Assembly (NCBI RefSeq): GCF_015355765.1
Contig: NZ_JACWNA010000001.1
Coordinates: forward strand, 124,001 to 188,000
Direction of reading: 5' to 3'
DNA from: Actinomyces haliotis
GTDB lineage: Bacteria; Actinomycetota; Actinomycetes; Actinomycetales; Actinomycetaceae
DNA length: 64,000 nt
Notes under the pieces: generated by a model
Told to the model about the DNA's origin: nothing
Database searches by the model: none
The model's input: only the letters and a program-made list of their open reading frames with translations
Shown here: positions 26,096 to 34,740 of the stretch, piece by piece
Layout: every line of letters begins with the position of its first letter
Numbering within the stretch: position 1 is the first letter of the stretch
Program-made: the position numbers and the translations under genes

Positions 26096-27436
26096 ATGAG
26101 CAGCGAGATCCCGCTCGACACCTCGGGGAAGGTCCTCCAGGGCTGGAACCCCGAGGACCCGGAGCACTGGGACTCCAAGATCGCCTGGCGGACCCTGGCC
26201 ATCTCGACCTTCTCGATGGTCATCGCCTTCTGCGTCTTCTTCCTCGTCTCGGCCATCGCCCCGAAGCTCAAGCTCATCGGCTTCGACCTCACCAAGGGCC
26301 AGCTCTACTGGCTCACCGCCATGCCCGGCCTGTCCGGCGGGCTCATCCGCCTCATCTACATGTTCCTGCCGGCCCCCCTGGGCACGCGCAAGCTCATCGG
26401 GATCTCCTCGATGCTCTACCTGATCCCGATGATCGGCTGGTTCTTCGCCGTCCAGGACGTCCACACGCCCTACGCCGTCCTCCTCCTGCTGTCCTTCCTC
26501 TGCGGCGTCGGCGGCGGCACCTTCTCCGGCTACATGCCCTCGACCGGCTTCTTCTTCCCGAAGCGACTGTCAGGCACGGCCCTCAACCTCCAGGCCGGCA
26601 TCGGCAACCTCGGCATGTCGATCATCCAGATCGTCGGCCCCTGGCTCATGGGCTTCGGCCTCCTCGGCATCACCTTCATCGCCCCGCAGCGCCAGGCCGG
26701 CAACGAGGCGATCTTCGTCCACAACGCCGCGATCTTCTTCGTGCCGTGGACGATCCTCGCCGCGATCCTCGCCTTCGCCTACCTCAAGGACGTCCCGGTC
26801 AAGGCGAACTTCCGCCAGCAGATCGACATCTTCTCCAACCCGAACACGTGGTTCATGACCATGCTCTACGTGCTCACCTTCGGGCTCTTCTCCGGCTTCT
26901 CCGCCCAGTTCGGCCTCCTCATCAACAACACCTTCGGCGCCTCGTCCCACCTCGCCGAGCTCGGCTTCAAGGACCTGCCGCTGGGTGCCACCTACGCCTT
27001 CCTCGGCCCCCTCATCGGCTCGATCGTCCGCGTCGCCTGGGGCCCGCTGTGCGACAAGCTCTCCGGCGGCCTGTGGACCTTCGTCTCCGCCGTCGGCATG
27101 GCCGTCACCCTCGGCTGGGCCGCCCTCTACCTCCACCCGAGCGACCCGTCCCAGTTCACGCCCTTCCTGTGGGCGATGCTCGCCATGTTCTTCTTCGCAG
27201 GCATCGGCAACGCCGGCACCTTCAAGCAGATGCCGATGATCATGCCCAAGACCCAGGCCGGCGGCGCCATCGGCTTCACCGCCGCCATCGCCTGCTTCGG
27301 GCCCTTCCTCGTCGGCGTCGCCCTGTCCTCTATGGACGCCGCCACCTGGTTCTGGATCTCCGCCGCCTACTCGGCCCTGTGCGCCGTCGTCTGCTGGATC
27401 CGCTACGCCCGTCCGAACGCCCCCTTCCGGGGCTGA
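26096..27436 (+). CDS. narK: Nitrate/nitrite MFS transporter
   Basis: This 446-aa, 12-helix protein has the nitrate-porter signature regions (GVGGGTFSGYMPSTGFFFP, LNLQAGIGNLGMSI and GIGNAGTFKQMPMIMPK). It exchanges external nitrate for cytoplasmic nitrite or co-imports nitrate, supplying NarG. An N-terminal tail of about 30 residues precedes helix 1. ATG 26096 has CAGGAG 8 bases upstream. It is the first gene of narKGHJI and is separated from narG by a strong hairpin. Confidence 0.95.
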   Translation: MSSEIPLDTSGKVLQGWNPEDPEHWDSKIAWRTLAISTFSMVIAFCVFFLVSAIAPKLKLIGFDLTKGQLYWLTAMPGLSGGLIRLIYMFLPAPLGTRKLIGISSMLYLIPMIGWFFAVQDVHTPYAVLLLLSFLCGVGGGTFSGYMPSTGFFFPKRLSGTALNLQAGIGNLGMSIIQIVGPWLMGFGLLGITFIAPQRQAGNEAIFVHNAAIFFVPWTILAAILAFAYLKDVPVKANFRQQIDIFSNPNTWFMTMLYVLTFGLFSGFSAQFGLLINNTFGASSHLAELGFKDLPLGATYAFLGPLIGSIVRVAWGPLCDKLSGGLWTFVSAVGMAVTLGWAALYLHPSDPSQFTPFLWAMLAMFFFAGIGNAGTFKQMPMIMPKTQAGGAIGFTAAIACFGPFLVGVALSSMDAATWFWISAAYSALCAVVCWIRYARPNAPFRG

Positions 27437-27441
27437 CGCCA

Positions 27442-27476
27442 CGGCCCGGTCCGCCCGCTCAGAGCGGACCGGGCCG
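27442..27476 (+). terminator. Intra-operon hairpin between narK and narG
   Basis: CGGCCCGGTCCGC and GCGGACCGGGCCG make a perfect 13-bp stem with a 9-base loop. It may partly terminate narK transcripts or protect mRNA ends, setting the ratio of transporter to reductase. Confidence 0.55.
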
Positions 27477-27523
27477 AACCGCTTTCCGACCACCACCTCC
27501 ACCGCACCGATCGAAGGACCTCG

Positions 27524-30500
27524 ATGAGCACCGTGCACGAGCCCCTCGTCCCCAGCGACGACACCCAGGTCGAGACCGCCCCAGGGCTGTTCTCCCTCGG
27601 CTCCTACCTCCGCAAGGGCAAGGCGTCCAAGGACGGCCGCCGACTCTTCCTCGAGGGCGGCCGCGAGGCCGACACCTTCTACCGGCACCGCTGGAGCCAC
27701 GACAAGATGGTCCACTCCACGCACGGAGTGAACTGCACGGGCTCGTGCGCCTGGGAGGTGTACGTCACCGACGGCGTCATCACCTGGGAGAAGCAGATCA
27801 CCGACTACCCGACCACCGGGCCGGACATGCCGGAGTACGAGCCGCGCGGCTGCCCCCGCGGCGCCGCCTTCTCCTGGTACACCTACTCCCCCACCCGCAT
27901 CCGCTACCCCTACGTGCGCTCCGTCCTCCTGGACGCCTTCCGCGAGGCGCGAGCCCGCCACGACGGCGACGCCGTCGCCGCCTGGGCCGAGGTCACCGGG
28001 AACCCCGAGACCGCCCGCGCCTACAAGTCCGCCCGCGGCAAGGGCGGCATGGTGCGCGTCGGCTGGGACGAGGCCATGGACATCATCGCCGCGGCCTACG
28101 TCCACACGATCCGCACCTGGGGCCCGGACCGCTGCGCCGGCTTCTCCGTCATCCCCGCCATGTCGATGCTCTCCTACGGCGCCGGCTCGCGCTTCCACGA
28201 GCTCATCGGCGGCACGATGCTGTCCTTCTACGACTGGTACGCGGACCTGCCGCCCGCCTCCCCGCAGGTCTTCGGCGACCAGACCGACGTCCCCGAGGCC
28301 GGCGACTGGTACAACTCGCAGTTCCTCATCATGTGGGGCTCCAACCTCCCAGTCACCCGCACCCCCGACGCCCACTTCATGACCGAGGCCCGCTACCACG
28401 GCCAGAAGGTCGTCGCCGTCTCCCCCGACTACGCGGACAACACCAAGTTCGCCGACCAGTGGCTGCGCGTCGCCCCCGGCACCGACGGGGCCCTCGCCAT
28501 GGCGATGGGGCACGTCATCCTCAAGGAGTTCCACGTGGGGCGGCGCGAGCCCTACTTCCTGGACTACATGCGCCGCCACACCGACGCACCCTTCCTCATC
28601 GAGCTCGACGAGCGCCCCGAGGGCGGCTACGTCCCCGGCCGCTTCGTCACCGCCGACGGCGTCGACGGCGTCGCCGAGGGCGCCCCCAAGAACGCCTTCC
28701 GACCGCTGGTCTGGGACCGCGAGCGCGGCCCCGCCGACCCCGGCGGCACCCTCGCCGACCGCTTCACCCCGGAGGGCGAGGGCCGCTGGAACCTCCTCAT
28801 GGAGGGCGTCGACGCGATCATGAGCATCGACGACCTCTCCGGGCAGCGCGAGGTCCTGCCGACCGAGGTGCTCCTCCCCCGCTTCGACCTGCCCGCCTCC
28901 AAGACCCCCACCGGGAGCGTCGGCGGCGGCGTCGTCCACCGCGGCGTCCCCGCCACGCGACTGGCCGACGGCCGCCTCGTCACCACCGTCTACGACGTCC
29001 TGCTCGCCAACTACGCCGTCGAGCGCCCCGGCCTGCCCGGCCAGTGGCCCGCCGACTACCAGGACGCCACCGTCCCCGGCACCCCCGCCTGGGCCAGCGA
29101 GATCACCGGCGTCGCCGGCCCCGCCGCCATCCGCGTCGCCCGCGACTTCGCGCAGAACGCCGTCGAGTCCCAGGGCCGCTCGCAGGTCATCATGGGCGCC
29201 GGGATCAACCACTACTACCACGCCGACGAGATCTACCGGACGATCCTCGCCCTCACCTCCATGTGCGGCACCCAGGGCGTCAACGGCGGCGGCTGGGCCC
29301 ACTACGTCGGGCAGGAGAAGGTCCGCCCGATCGGCGGCTGGTCCATGTTCGCCTTCGCCCTCGACTGGGCCCGCCCGGCCCGACAGATGATCTCGACCGC
29401 CTTCTGGTACCTCACCACCGGCCAGTGGCGCTACGACGACACCCCCGCCGACCGCCTCGGCTCACCGCTGGGTACCGGAGATCTCGCGGGCAAGTCCGCC
29501 GCCGACACCATGGTCGAGTCCATGAAGCGCGGCTGGATGCCCTCCTACCCGACCTTCAACCGCAACCCGCTCCTCCTCGGCCAGCAGGCCGCTGAGGCCG
29601 GGATGAAGCCCGCCGAGTACGTCGCCGACCAGCTGAGCAAGGGCGAGCTGCGCTTCGCCTGCGAGGACCCCGACGCCGAGGAGAACTTCCCGCGCATCCT
29701 CGCCTCCTGGCGCACGAACCTCCTCGGCTCCTCCGCCAAGGGCACCGAGTTCTTCCTGCGCCACATGGTGGGCGCGGACAACGACGTCAACGCCGTCGAG
29801 ACCCCCGAGGACCGCCGCCCCAAGTCGATGACCTGGCGCGAGGCCCCCCAGGGCAAGCTCGACCTCATGTGGACCGCGGACTTCCGCAACACCTCCACCA
29901 CCCTGCACTCCGACGTCGTCCTGCCCGCCGCGACCTGGTACGAGAAGTACGACCTGTCCACGACGGACATGCACCCCTTCATCCACTCCTTCAACATGGC
30001 GATCAACCCGCCGTGGGAGGCGCGCAGCGACTTCGACATCTACCAGCAGCTCGCGCGCATGGTCTCGCAGTGGGCACCGACGTACCTCGGCACCCAGACC
30101 GACGTCGTCGCCGCCCCGCTCAGCCATGACACGCCCGACGCCATGACCATGGCGCACGGCGACGTGCGCACCCTGCCCGAGGGCTGGGTCCCCGGCGTCA
30201 CGATGCCCAAGCTCGTCCCCATCGAGCGCGACTACACGCAGATCCTCAACAAGTTCAACACCGTCGGCCCGCTCGTGGAGTCCCCCGGCATCCCCGCCAA
30301 GGGCATCATGCTGGTGGCCGACAAGGAGATGGAGAAGCTGCGCCGCGCCCACGGGACCGGCACCGGCGCGGGCGAGGACCGCCCGCTCATCGACACCCCC
30401 ATCAGGGCCGGCGACGCCGTCATGCACATGTCCGGCGCCACCAACGGCCGCCTCGCCACCCAGGGATGGGGCACGCTGTCGAGGCGGACCGGCACCGACC

Positions 30501-31276
30501 TCGTCGAGCTGAGCGAGGAGGAGGCCGGCAAGCAGATCACCTTCGCGGACACGCAGGTCAAGCCCCAGCCGGTCATCACCACCCCCGAGTGGTCCGGCTC
30601 CGAGCACGGCGGGCGCCGCTACAGCGCCTTCGTCGTCAACGTCGAGCACCACAAGCCGTGGCACACGCTCACCGGCCGCATGCACTACTACCTCGACCAC
30701 GACTGGATGCGGGACATGGGCGAGTCCCTCCCGCAGTTCCGTCCGCCGCTGGACCTCGCGAGCCTCTACGGCGAGCAGGCCCCCGGCACGGTCTCCCAGT
30801 CCGGGGCGGGCACCGCGCAGGTCGCCGTCCGGTACCTCACCGCGCACAACAAGTGGGCGATCCACTCCCAGTACTACGACAACCTCCACATGCTCACCCT
30901 GGGCCGAGGCGGTCAGACCATCTGGATGAGTCCCCAGGACGCCGAGAAGATCGGCGTGAGGGACAACGAGTGGGTCGAGGCCTACAACCGCAACGGCAAC
31001 GTCGCGGCCCGCGCCATCGTCTCGCACCGCATCCCCGAGGGCATGGTCTTCATGTACCACGCCCAGGAGCGCACGATGAACACCCCGCTCACCGAGGAGT
31101 CCGGCCGTCGAGGCGGCACGCACAACTCGCTCACGCGCATCGTCCTCAAGCCCAGCCACTTCGCGGGCGGCTACGCCCAGCTCTCCTACGCGTTCAACTA
31201 CATCGGCCCGACCGGAAACAACCGTGACGAGGTCACGCTCATCCGCCGCCGCGTCAACCAGGAGGTGACCTTCTGA
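27524..31276 (+). CDS. narG: Respiratory nitrate reductase alpha subunit (molybdenum)
   Basis: This 1250-aa catalytic subunit reduces nitrate to nitrite using bis-MGD and an FS0 cluster. The N-terminal HSTHGVNCTGSCAWEVYV has the His and Cys cluster ligands. FLIMWGSNLPVTRTPDAHF is the characteristic NarG stretch near the Mo site. MLSYGAGSRFHELIGG and GINHYYHADEIYRT follow. There is no Tat signal, so it is cytoplasmic-facing, as for NarGHI-type enzymes. GAAGGA lies about 8 bases before ATG 27524. It is coupled to narH by a one-base TGATG overlap. Confidence 0.97.
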   Translation: MSTVHEPLVPSDDTQVETAPGLFSLGSYLRKGKASKDGRRLFLEGGREADTFYRHRWSHDKMVHSTHGVNCTGSCAWEVYVTDGVITWEKQITDYPTTGPDMPEYEPRGCPRGAAFSWYTYSPTRIRYPYVRSVLLDAFREARARHDGDAVAAWAEVTGNPETARAYKSARGKGGMVRVGWDEAMDIIAAAYVHTIRTWGPDRCAGFSVIPAMSMLSYGAGSRFHELIGGTMLSFYDWYADLPPASPQVFGDQTDVPEAGDWYNSQFLIMWGSNLPVTRTPDAHFMTEARYHGQKVVAVSPDYADNTKFADQWLRVAPGTDGALAMAMGHVILKEFHVGRREPYFLDYMRRHTDAPFLIELDERPEGGYVPGRFVTADGVDGVAEGAPKNAFRPLVWDRERGPADPGGTLADRFTPEGEGRWNLLMEGVDAIMSIDDLSGQREVLPTEVLLPRFDLPASKTPTGSVGGGVVHRGVPATRLADGRLVTTVYDVLLANYAVERPGLPGQWPADYQDATVPGTPAWASEITGVAGPAAIRVARDFAQNAVESQGRSQVIMGAGINHYYHADEIYRTILALTSMCGTQGVNGGGWAHYVGQEKVRPIGGWSMFAFALDWARPARQMISTAFWYLTTGQWRYDDTPADRLGSPLGTGDLAGKSAADTMVESMKRGWMPSYPTFNRNPLLLGQQAAEAGMKPAEYVADQLSKGELRFACEDPDAEENFPRILASWRTNLLGSSAKGTEFFLRHMVGADNDVNAVETPEDRRPKSMTWREAPQGKLDLMWTADFRNTSTTLHSDVVLPAATWYEKYDLSTTDMHPFIHSFNMAINPPWEARSDFDIYQQLARMVSQWAPTYLGTQTDVVAAPLSHDTPDAMTMAHGDVRTLPEGWVPGVTMPKLVPIERDYTQILNKFNTVGPLVESPGIPAKGIMLVADKEMEKLRRAHGTGTGAGEDRPLIDTPIRAGDAVMHMSGATNGRLATQGWGTLSRRTGTDLVELSEEEAGKQITFADTQVKPQPVITTPEWSGSEHGGRRYSAFVVNVEHHKPWHTLTGRMHYYLDHDWMRDMGESLPQFRPPLDLASLYGEQAPGTVSQSGAGTAQVAVRYLTAHNKWAIHSQYYDNLHMLTLGRGGQTIWMSPQDAEKIGVRDNEWVEAYNRNGNVAARAIVSHRIPEGMVFMYHAQERTMNTPLTEESGRRGGTHNSLTRIVLKPSHFAGGYAQLSYAFNYIGPTGNNRDEVTLIRRRVNQEVTF

Positions 31277-32892
31277 TGAAGGTGATGGCCCAGATCGGCA
31301 TGATCATGAACCTCGACAAGTGCATCGGCTGCCACACGTGCTCCGTCACGTGCAAGCAGGCGTGGACGAACCGCGAGGGCACCGAGTACATGTGGTTCAA
31401 CAACGTCGAGACCCGTCCCGGCGTCGGCTACCCCAAGGGGTGGGAGGACCAGGACAGGTGGAAGGGCGGCTGGAGGCGCACCCGCAACGGTCGCCTCGTC
31501 CCGCGCGGCGGCGGCCGTCTGCGCAAGCTCGCCACCATCTTCGCCAACCCGGACCTGCCCGGCGTCGAGGACTACTACGAGCCCTGGACCTACGAGTACG
31601 ACAAGCTGCTCTCGGCCCCCAAGGACTCCCCCGCGCTGCCCGTGGCCCGTGCCAAGAGCCAGCTCACCGGCGACTACATGTCGAAGATCGAGTGGGGCCC
31701 GAACTGGGACGACGACCTCGGCGGCTCCATGGAGACCCTCGCCGAGGACCCGGTCCTCGCCGGCATGAACGAGAAGGTCCGCACCCAGATCGACCAGACC
31801 TTCATGTTCTACCTGCCGCGCATCTGCGAGCACTGCCTCAACCCCACCTGCGTCTCGGCCTGCCCGAGCGGCGCCATGTACAAGCGCTCCGAGGACGGCA
31901 TCGTCCTGGTCGACCAGGACCGCTGCCGCGGCTGGCGCATGTGCGTCTCCGCCTGCCCGTACAAGAAGGTCTACTTCAACCACACCACGGGCAAGGCCGA
32001 GAAGTGCACCCTGTGCTACCCGCGCCTCGAGGTCGGCCAGCCGACCGTCTGCTCCGAGACCTGCGTGGGCCGCCTGCGCTACCTCGGCGTCCTCCTCTAC
32101 GACGCCGACCGCGTCTCCCAGGCCGCCGCCGTCGAGGACCCCCAGGACCTCTACATGGCCCAGCGCGAGATCCTCCTCGACCCGCGCGACCCGGAGGTCA
32201 TCGCCTCCGCACGCGCCGAGGGCGTCCCGGAGTCCTGGATCACCGCCGCGCAGGAGTCCCCGCTGTGGGACCTCATCCAGACCTACGAGGTCGCCCTGCC
32301 GCTGCACCCCGAGTACCGCACCATGCCGATGGTCTGGTACATCCCGCCGCTGTCCCCCGTCGTCGACGAGGTGGCCGCGGCCGGGATGGACGCCGAGGAC
32401 CACCGCGTCCTCCTCTCCGCCGTCTCCGACATGCGCATCCCGCTGGAGTATCTCGCCGGGCTCTTCACCGCCGGCGACACGAACCCCGTCGAGAAGTCGC
32501 TGCGCCGCCTGGCGGCCATGCGCTCCCACATGCGCGACGTCGACCTCGGTACCACCCCGGACCCGGCGATCGCCGCATCGGTGGGCACCACCGGCGAGCG
32601 GCTCGAGGCCATGTACCGCCTCCTCGCCATCGCCAAGTACGACGACCGCTACGTCATCCCCACGAACAAGCCCGAGGTGCCCCGAGGCATGGAGGCGATG
32701 GGCGACGACGTGCGCACCCTGCTGGGCGACGGCGCCCCCGAGGCCTGCCACACCGCCGACGTCGCCTCCTTCCACGGCCAGCCCGGCTCCGGCCGCGTCG
32801 CCCTGCCGATGCCCTCCGTGCGCCCCTCCCCCGTGCCGGCCGCGGGTCCGGGCCTCGCGGGGGTCGGCTCCAGCGGCGAGGGTCGGTCATGA
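31276..32892 (+). CDS. narH: Respiratory nitrate reductase beta subunit (Fe-S)
   Basis: This 538-aa electron-transfer subunit has cysteine motifs CIGCHTCSVTC, CEHCLNPTCVSAC, CRGWRMCVSAC (Trp replacing a Cys, giving the usual [3Fe-4S] cluster of NarH), CTLCYPRLEVGQPTVCSETC. It passes electrons from NarI to NarG. The last 40 residues are Gly/Pro/Ser-rich and variable. Both ends overlap neighbouring genes by 1-4 bases. Confidence 0.97.
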   Translation: MKVMAQIGMIMNLDKCIGCHTCSVTCKQAWTNREGTEYMWFNNVETRPGVGYPKGWEDQDRWKGGWRRTRNGRLVPRGGGRLRKLATIFANPDLPGVEDYYEPWTYEYDKLLSAPKDSPALPVARAKSQLTGDYMSKIEWGPNWDDDLGGSMETLAEDPVLAGMNEKVRTQIDQTFMFYLPRICEHCLNPTCVSACPSGAMYKRSEDGIVLVDQDRCRGWRMCVSACPYKKVYFNHTTGKAEKCTLCYPRLEVGQPTVCSETCVGRLRYLGVLLYDADRVSQAAAVEDPQDLYMAQREILLDPRDPEVIASARAEGVPESWITAAQESPLWDLIQTYEVALPLHPEYRTMPMVWYIPPLSPVVDEVAAAGMDAEDHRVLLSAVSDMRIPLEYLAGLFTAGDTNPVEKSLRRLAAMRSHMRDVDLGTTPDPAIAASVGTTGERLEAMYRLLAIAKYDDRYVIPTNKPEVPRGMEAMGDDVRTLLGDGAPEACHTADVASFHGQPGSGRVALPMPSVRPSPVPAAGPGLAGVGSSGEGRS

Positions 32893-33626
32893 CGACCTTC
32901 GTGCGCGCCCCGCGCGTGCTCGCGGCCCCGGAGCCCGTGGCCGTCACCTCCGCCCAGCGCGCGACGACCCACATGATCGCCTCCCTCCTCCTCGACTACC
33001 CCGAGGAGACCACGATCAGCGACCGGCTGGGCGCCTCCGAGGCCGCCCTCGCCGGCCCGGACGCACCGCCGGAGCCCGTGGCCGCAGCCCTGCGCCGCTT
33101 CATCACGGCCGCCCATGACATGGGGCCCCGGGCGCTCGCCGAGCACTACGTCGAGACCTTCGACCGCCGTCGGCGCTGCTGCCTGTACCTCACCTACTAC
33201 GCGGTGGGCGACACCCGGCAGCGCGGCAGCGCGATCCTCGCCTTCAAGGAGGCGCTCGCAGCAGCGGGCTGGGGGATGACGAACGACGAGCTGCCGGACT
33301 ACCTGCCGGTCGTCCTCGAGCTCTCGGCGCGCTCGGGCGACGAGATCGCCGACGTCCTCCTGTCCTCCCACCGCGAGGGCATCGAGGTGCTGCGCGCCGC
33401 CCTCACGGACGCGCGCAGCCCCTACACGGACCTCGTCGAGGCCGTCTCCATGACGCTGCCGGAGATCGACGAGGCCACCGCGGACCGGATCAGGGCGCTC
33501 GTCGCGGCCGGCCCGCCCACGGAGACCGTCGGCGTCACCGACGTCCTGCCCTTCCCGACACTCCCCGTCCGGAACGCCCTCGCCGGGCTCGCTCCGGCAG
33601 CCGCCACCCAGGAGACCCGCTCATGA
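32889..33626 (+). CDS. narJ: Nitrate reductase molybdenum cofactor assembly chaperone
   Basis: This 245-aa cytoplasmic chaperone of the redox-enzyme maturation family has core motifs LLLDYPEET, YVETFDRRRRCCLYLTYYA and DELPDYLPVVLELSA. It holds apo-NarGH until Moco and heme-bearing NarI are in place; it is not part of the final enzyme. ATG 32889 overlaps the narH stop by 4 bases (ATGA), and its stop overlaps narI in the same way. Confidence 0.95.
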   Translation: MTTFVRAPRVLAAPEPVAVTSAQRATTHMIASLLLDYPEETTISDRLGASEAALAGPDAPPEPVAAALRRFITAAHDMGPRALAEHYVETFDRRRRCCLYLTYYAVGDTRQRGSAILAFKEALAAAGWGMTNDELPDYLPVVLELSARSGDEIADVLLSSHREGIEVLRAALTDARSPYTDLVEAVSMTLPEIDEATADRIRALVAAGPPTETVGVTDVLPFPTLPVRNALAGLAPAAATQETRS

Positions 33627-34417
33627 GCACCTTCGAGTCCGCCGTCCTGTGGACGGCACTGCCCTACGCGTCCCTCACCCTGCTCGTCGTGGGGCTCGTG
33701 TGGCGCTACCGCACGGACCAGTTCGGCTGGACGAGCCGCTCCTCCCAGTGGAACGAGTCCGCCATCCTGCGCTGGGCCAGCCCCCTGTTCCACTTCGGCA
33801 TCATCTTCGTGGCCCTCGGTCACGTCATGGGCCTCCTCATCCCGAAGAGCTGGACCGAGGCCGTCGGGATCCCGGAGCACGTCTACCACCTCATGGCGAT
33901 GATCCCGGGGTCGATCGCCGGACTCATGACCCTCGTGGGCCTCGCGGGCCTGCTGTACCGCCGCTTCGTCGTAAGGTCCGTGCGCTTCGCGACCACCCGC
34001 AACGACAAGGTCATGTACTGCTTCCTCCTCGTCCCGATCCTCCTCGGCTCGTGGGCGACGATCACGACGCAGCTCCTGGGCGGCGCCGACGGCGGCTACG
34101 ACTACCGCCAGACGATCAGCCCCTGGCTGCGCTCGGTCCTGTCCTTCCACCCGGACACGGCCCTCATGGCGGGCGTGCCGCTCGCCTTCAAGCTCCACGT
34201 CGTCGCGGCCTTCCTCCTCTTCGCGATCTGGCCCTTCACGCGCCTCGTCCACGTGGTCTCGGCCCCGGTCGGCTACGTGACGCGCCCCTACGTCGTCTAC
34301 CGCACCCGCGAGGCGTCGGTCTCCGCCGCCCCGGTCCGGCGCGGCTGGCAGCCGGTGCGCACGCAGGGCACCGGCAACCAGGGCTCCGACGACGTCGCCG
34401 CCTCCCGCGGCGCCTGA
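33623..34417 (+). CDS. narI: Respiratory nitrate reductase gamma subunit (cytochrome b)
   Basis: This 264-aa protein has five membrane helices and binds two b hemes that oxidise menaquinol. Likely heme ligands are the His pair in FHFGIIFVALGHVMG and the pair in the C-terminal helices around FKLHVVAAFLLFAIWPFTRL and VHVV. The C-terminal 40 residues are a polar tail. It is last in the nar operon; a strong terminator follows 49 bases downstream. Confidence 0.96.
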   Translation: MSTFESAVLWTALPYASLTLLVVGLVWRYRTDQFGWTSRSSQWNESAILRWASPLFHFGIIFVALGHVMGLLIPKSWTEAVGIPEHVYHLMAMIPGSIAGLMTLVGLAGLLYRRFVVRSVRFATTRNDKVMYCFLLVPILLGSWATITTQLLGGADGGYDYRQTISPWLRSVLSFHPDTALMAGVPLAFKLHVVAAFLLFAIWPFTRLVHVVSAPVGYVTRPYVVYRTREASVSAAPVRRGWQPVRTQGTGNQGSDDVAASRGA

Positions 34418-34465
34418 GCACGGTCCCAGAGCCCGGTCCCAGCCAGCGGGCCGAGCACCCTCCAC

Positions 34466-34503
34466 ACGGCGGGGCGTCCTCCTCCAGGAGGGCGCCCCGC
34501 CGT
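34466..34503 (+). terminator. nar operon terminator
   Basis: ACGGCGGGGCG and CGCCCCGCCGT pair perfectly, extended by TCCTCC with GGAGGG around a short loop, 49 bases after narI. The rest of the 323-base gap (34418-34740) holds the modA promoter and leader. Confidence 0.7.
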
Positions 34504-34611
34504 CGTCGTGCCCGGGCGAGGAGCCGACTGGCCGGGGCCGGTGGCGGAGCCAGCACACGCTGCATGGTCCGAGGTCCGGGCAGACCGCCCGAATATCGAC
34601 GGCCACCACCG

Positions 34612-34740
34612 TACGATTGAGGCGGCCCCGGTCCTCCGCGCAGCCCGGCGTGCAGGAGAGCGGGACCCGGGGGGCCCGGCGCCGTCGGCGGGAGCCACGG
34701 AGCCCGGTCTCGCAATCGCCTCGATCCCGAAAGGAACGCC
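34612..34740 (+). promoter_or_regulatory. modA promoter and structured leader
   Basis: TACGAT (34612-34617) is a candidate -10, preceded by an AT-rich GAATATCGA. The leader of about 115 bases has a hairpin TCCT-CGCGC with GCGTG-AGGA (34631-34656) and CCGGG-CCCGG (about 34665-34677), then a ribosome site AAAGGAA. The density of stems suggests RNA control, perhaps by molybdate or Moco; no known class could be assigned. Confidence 0.4.

Noticed and set aside
25881-26099. 72-codon frame before narK as a real protein
   Set aside because: The predicted peptide is low complexity with no ribosome site. Kept only as a possible leader peptide, not as a CDS.
26570-29302. A 910-codon minus-strand open frame opposite narK and narG
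   Set aside because: Shadow frame of strongly biased GC-rich codons; its product is Gly/Val/Asp/Glu-rich without family features, whereas narK and narG are clear.
25975-29595. A 1206-codon plus-strand frame overlapping narK and narG
   Set aside because: Product is an Arg/Pro/His-rich mirror of the real genes; not a protein-like sequence.
34636-34735. Resemblance of the modA leader to a glycine riboswitch (GGAGAG and GGCGCCG words)
   Set aside because: The conserved GGGCGCCGAAGG core and the CUCUCAGG segment are missing, and modA is not a glycine gene.
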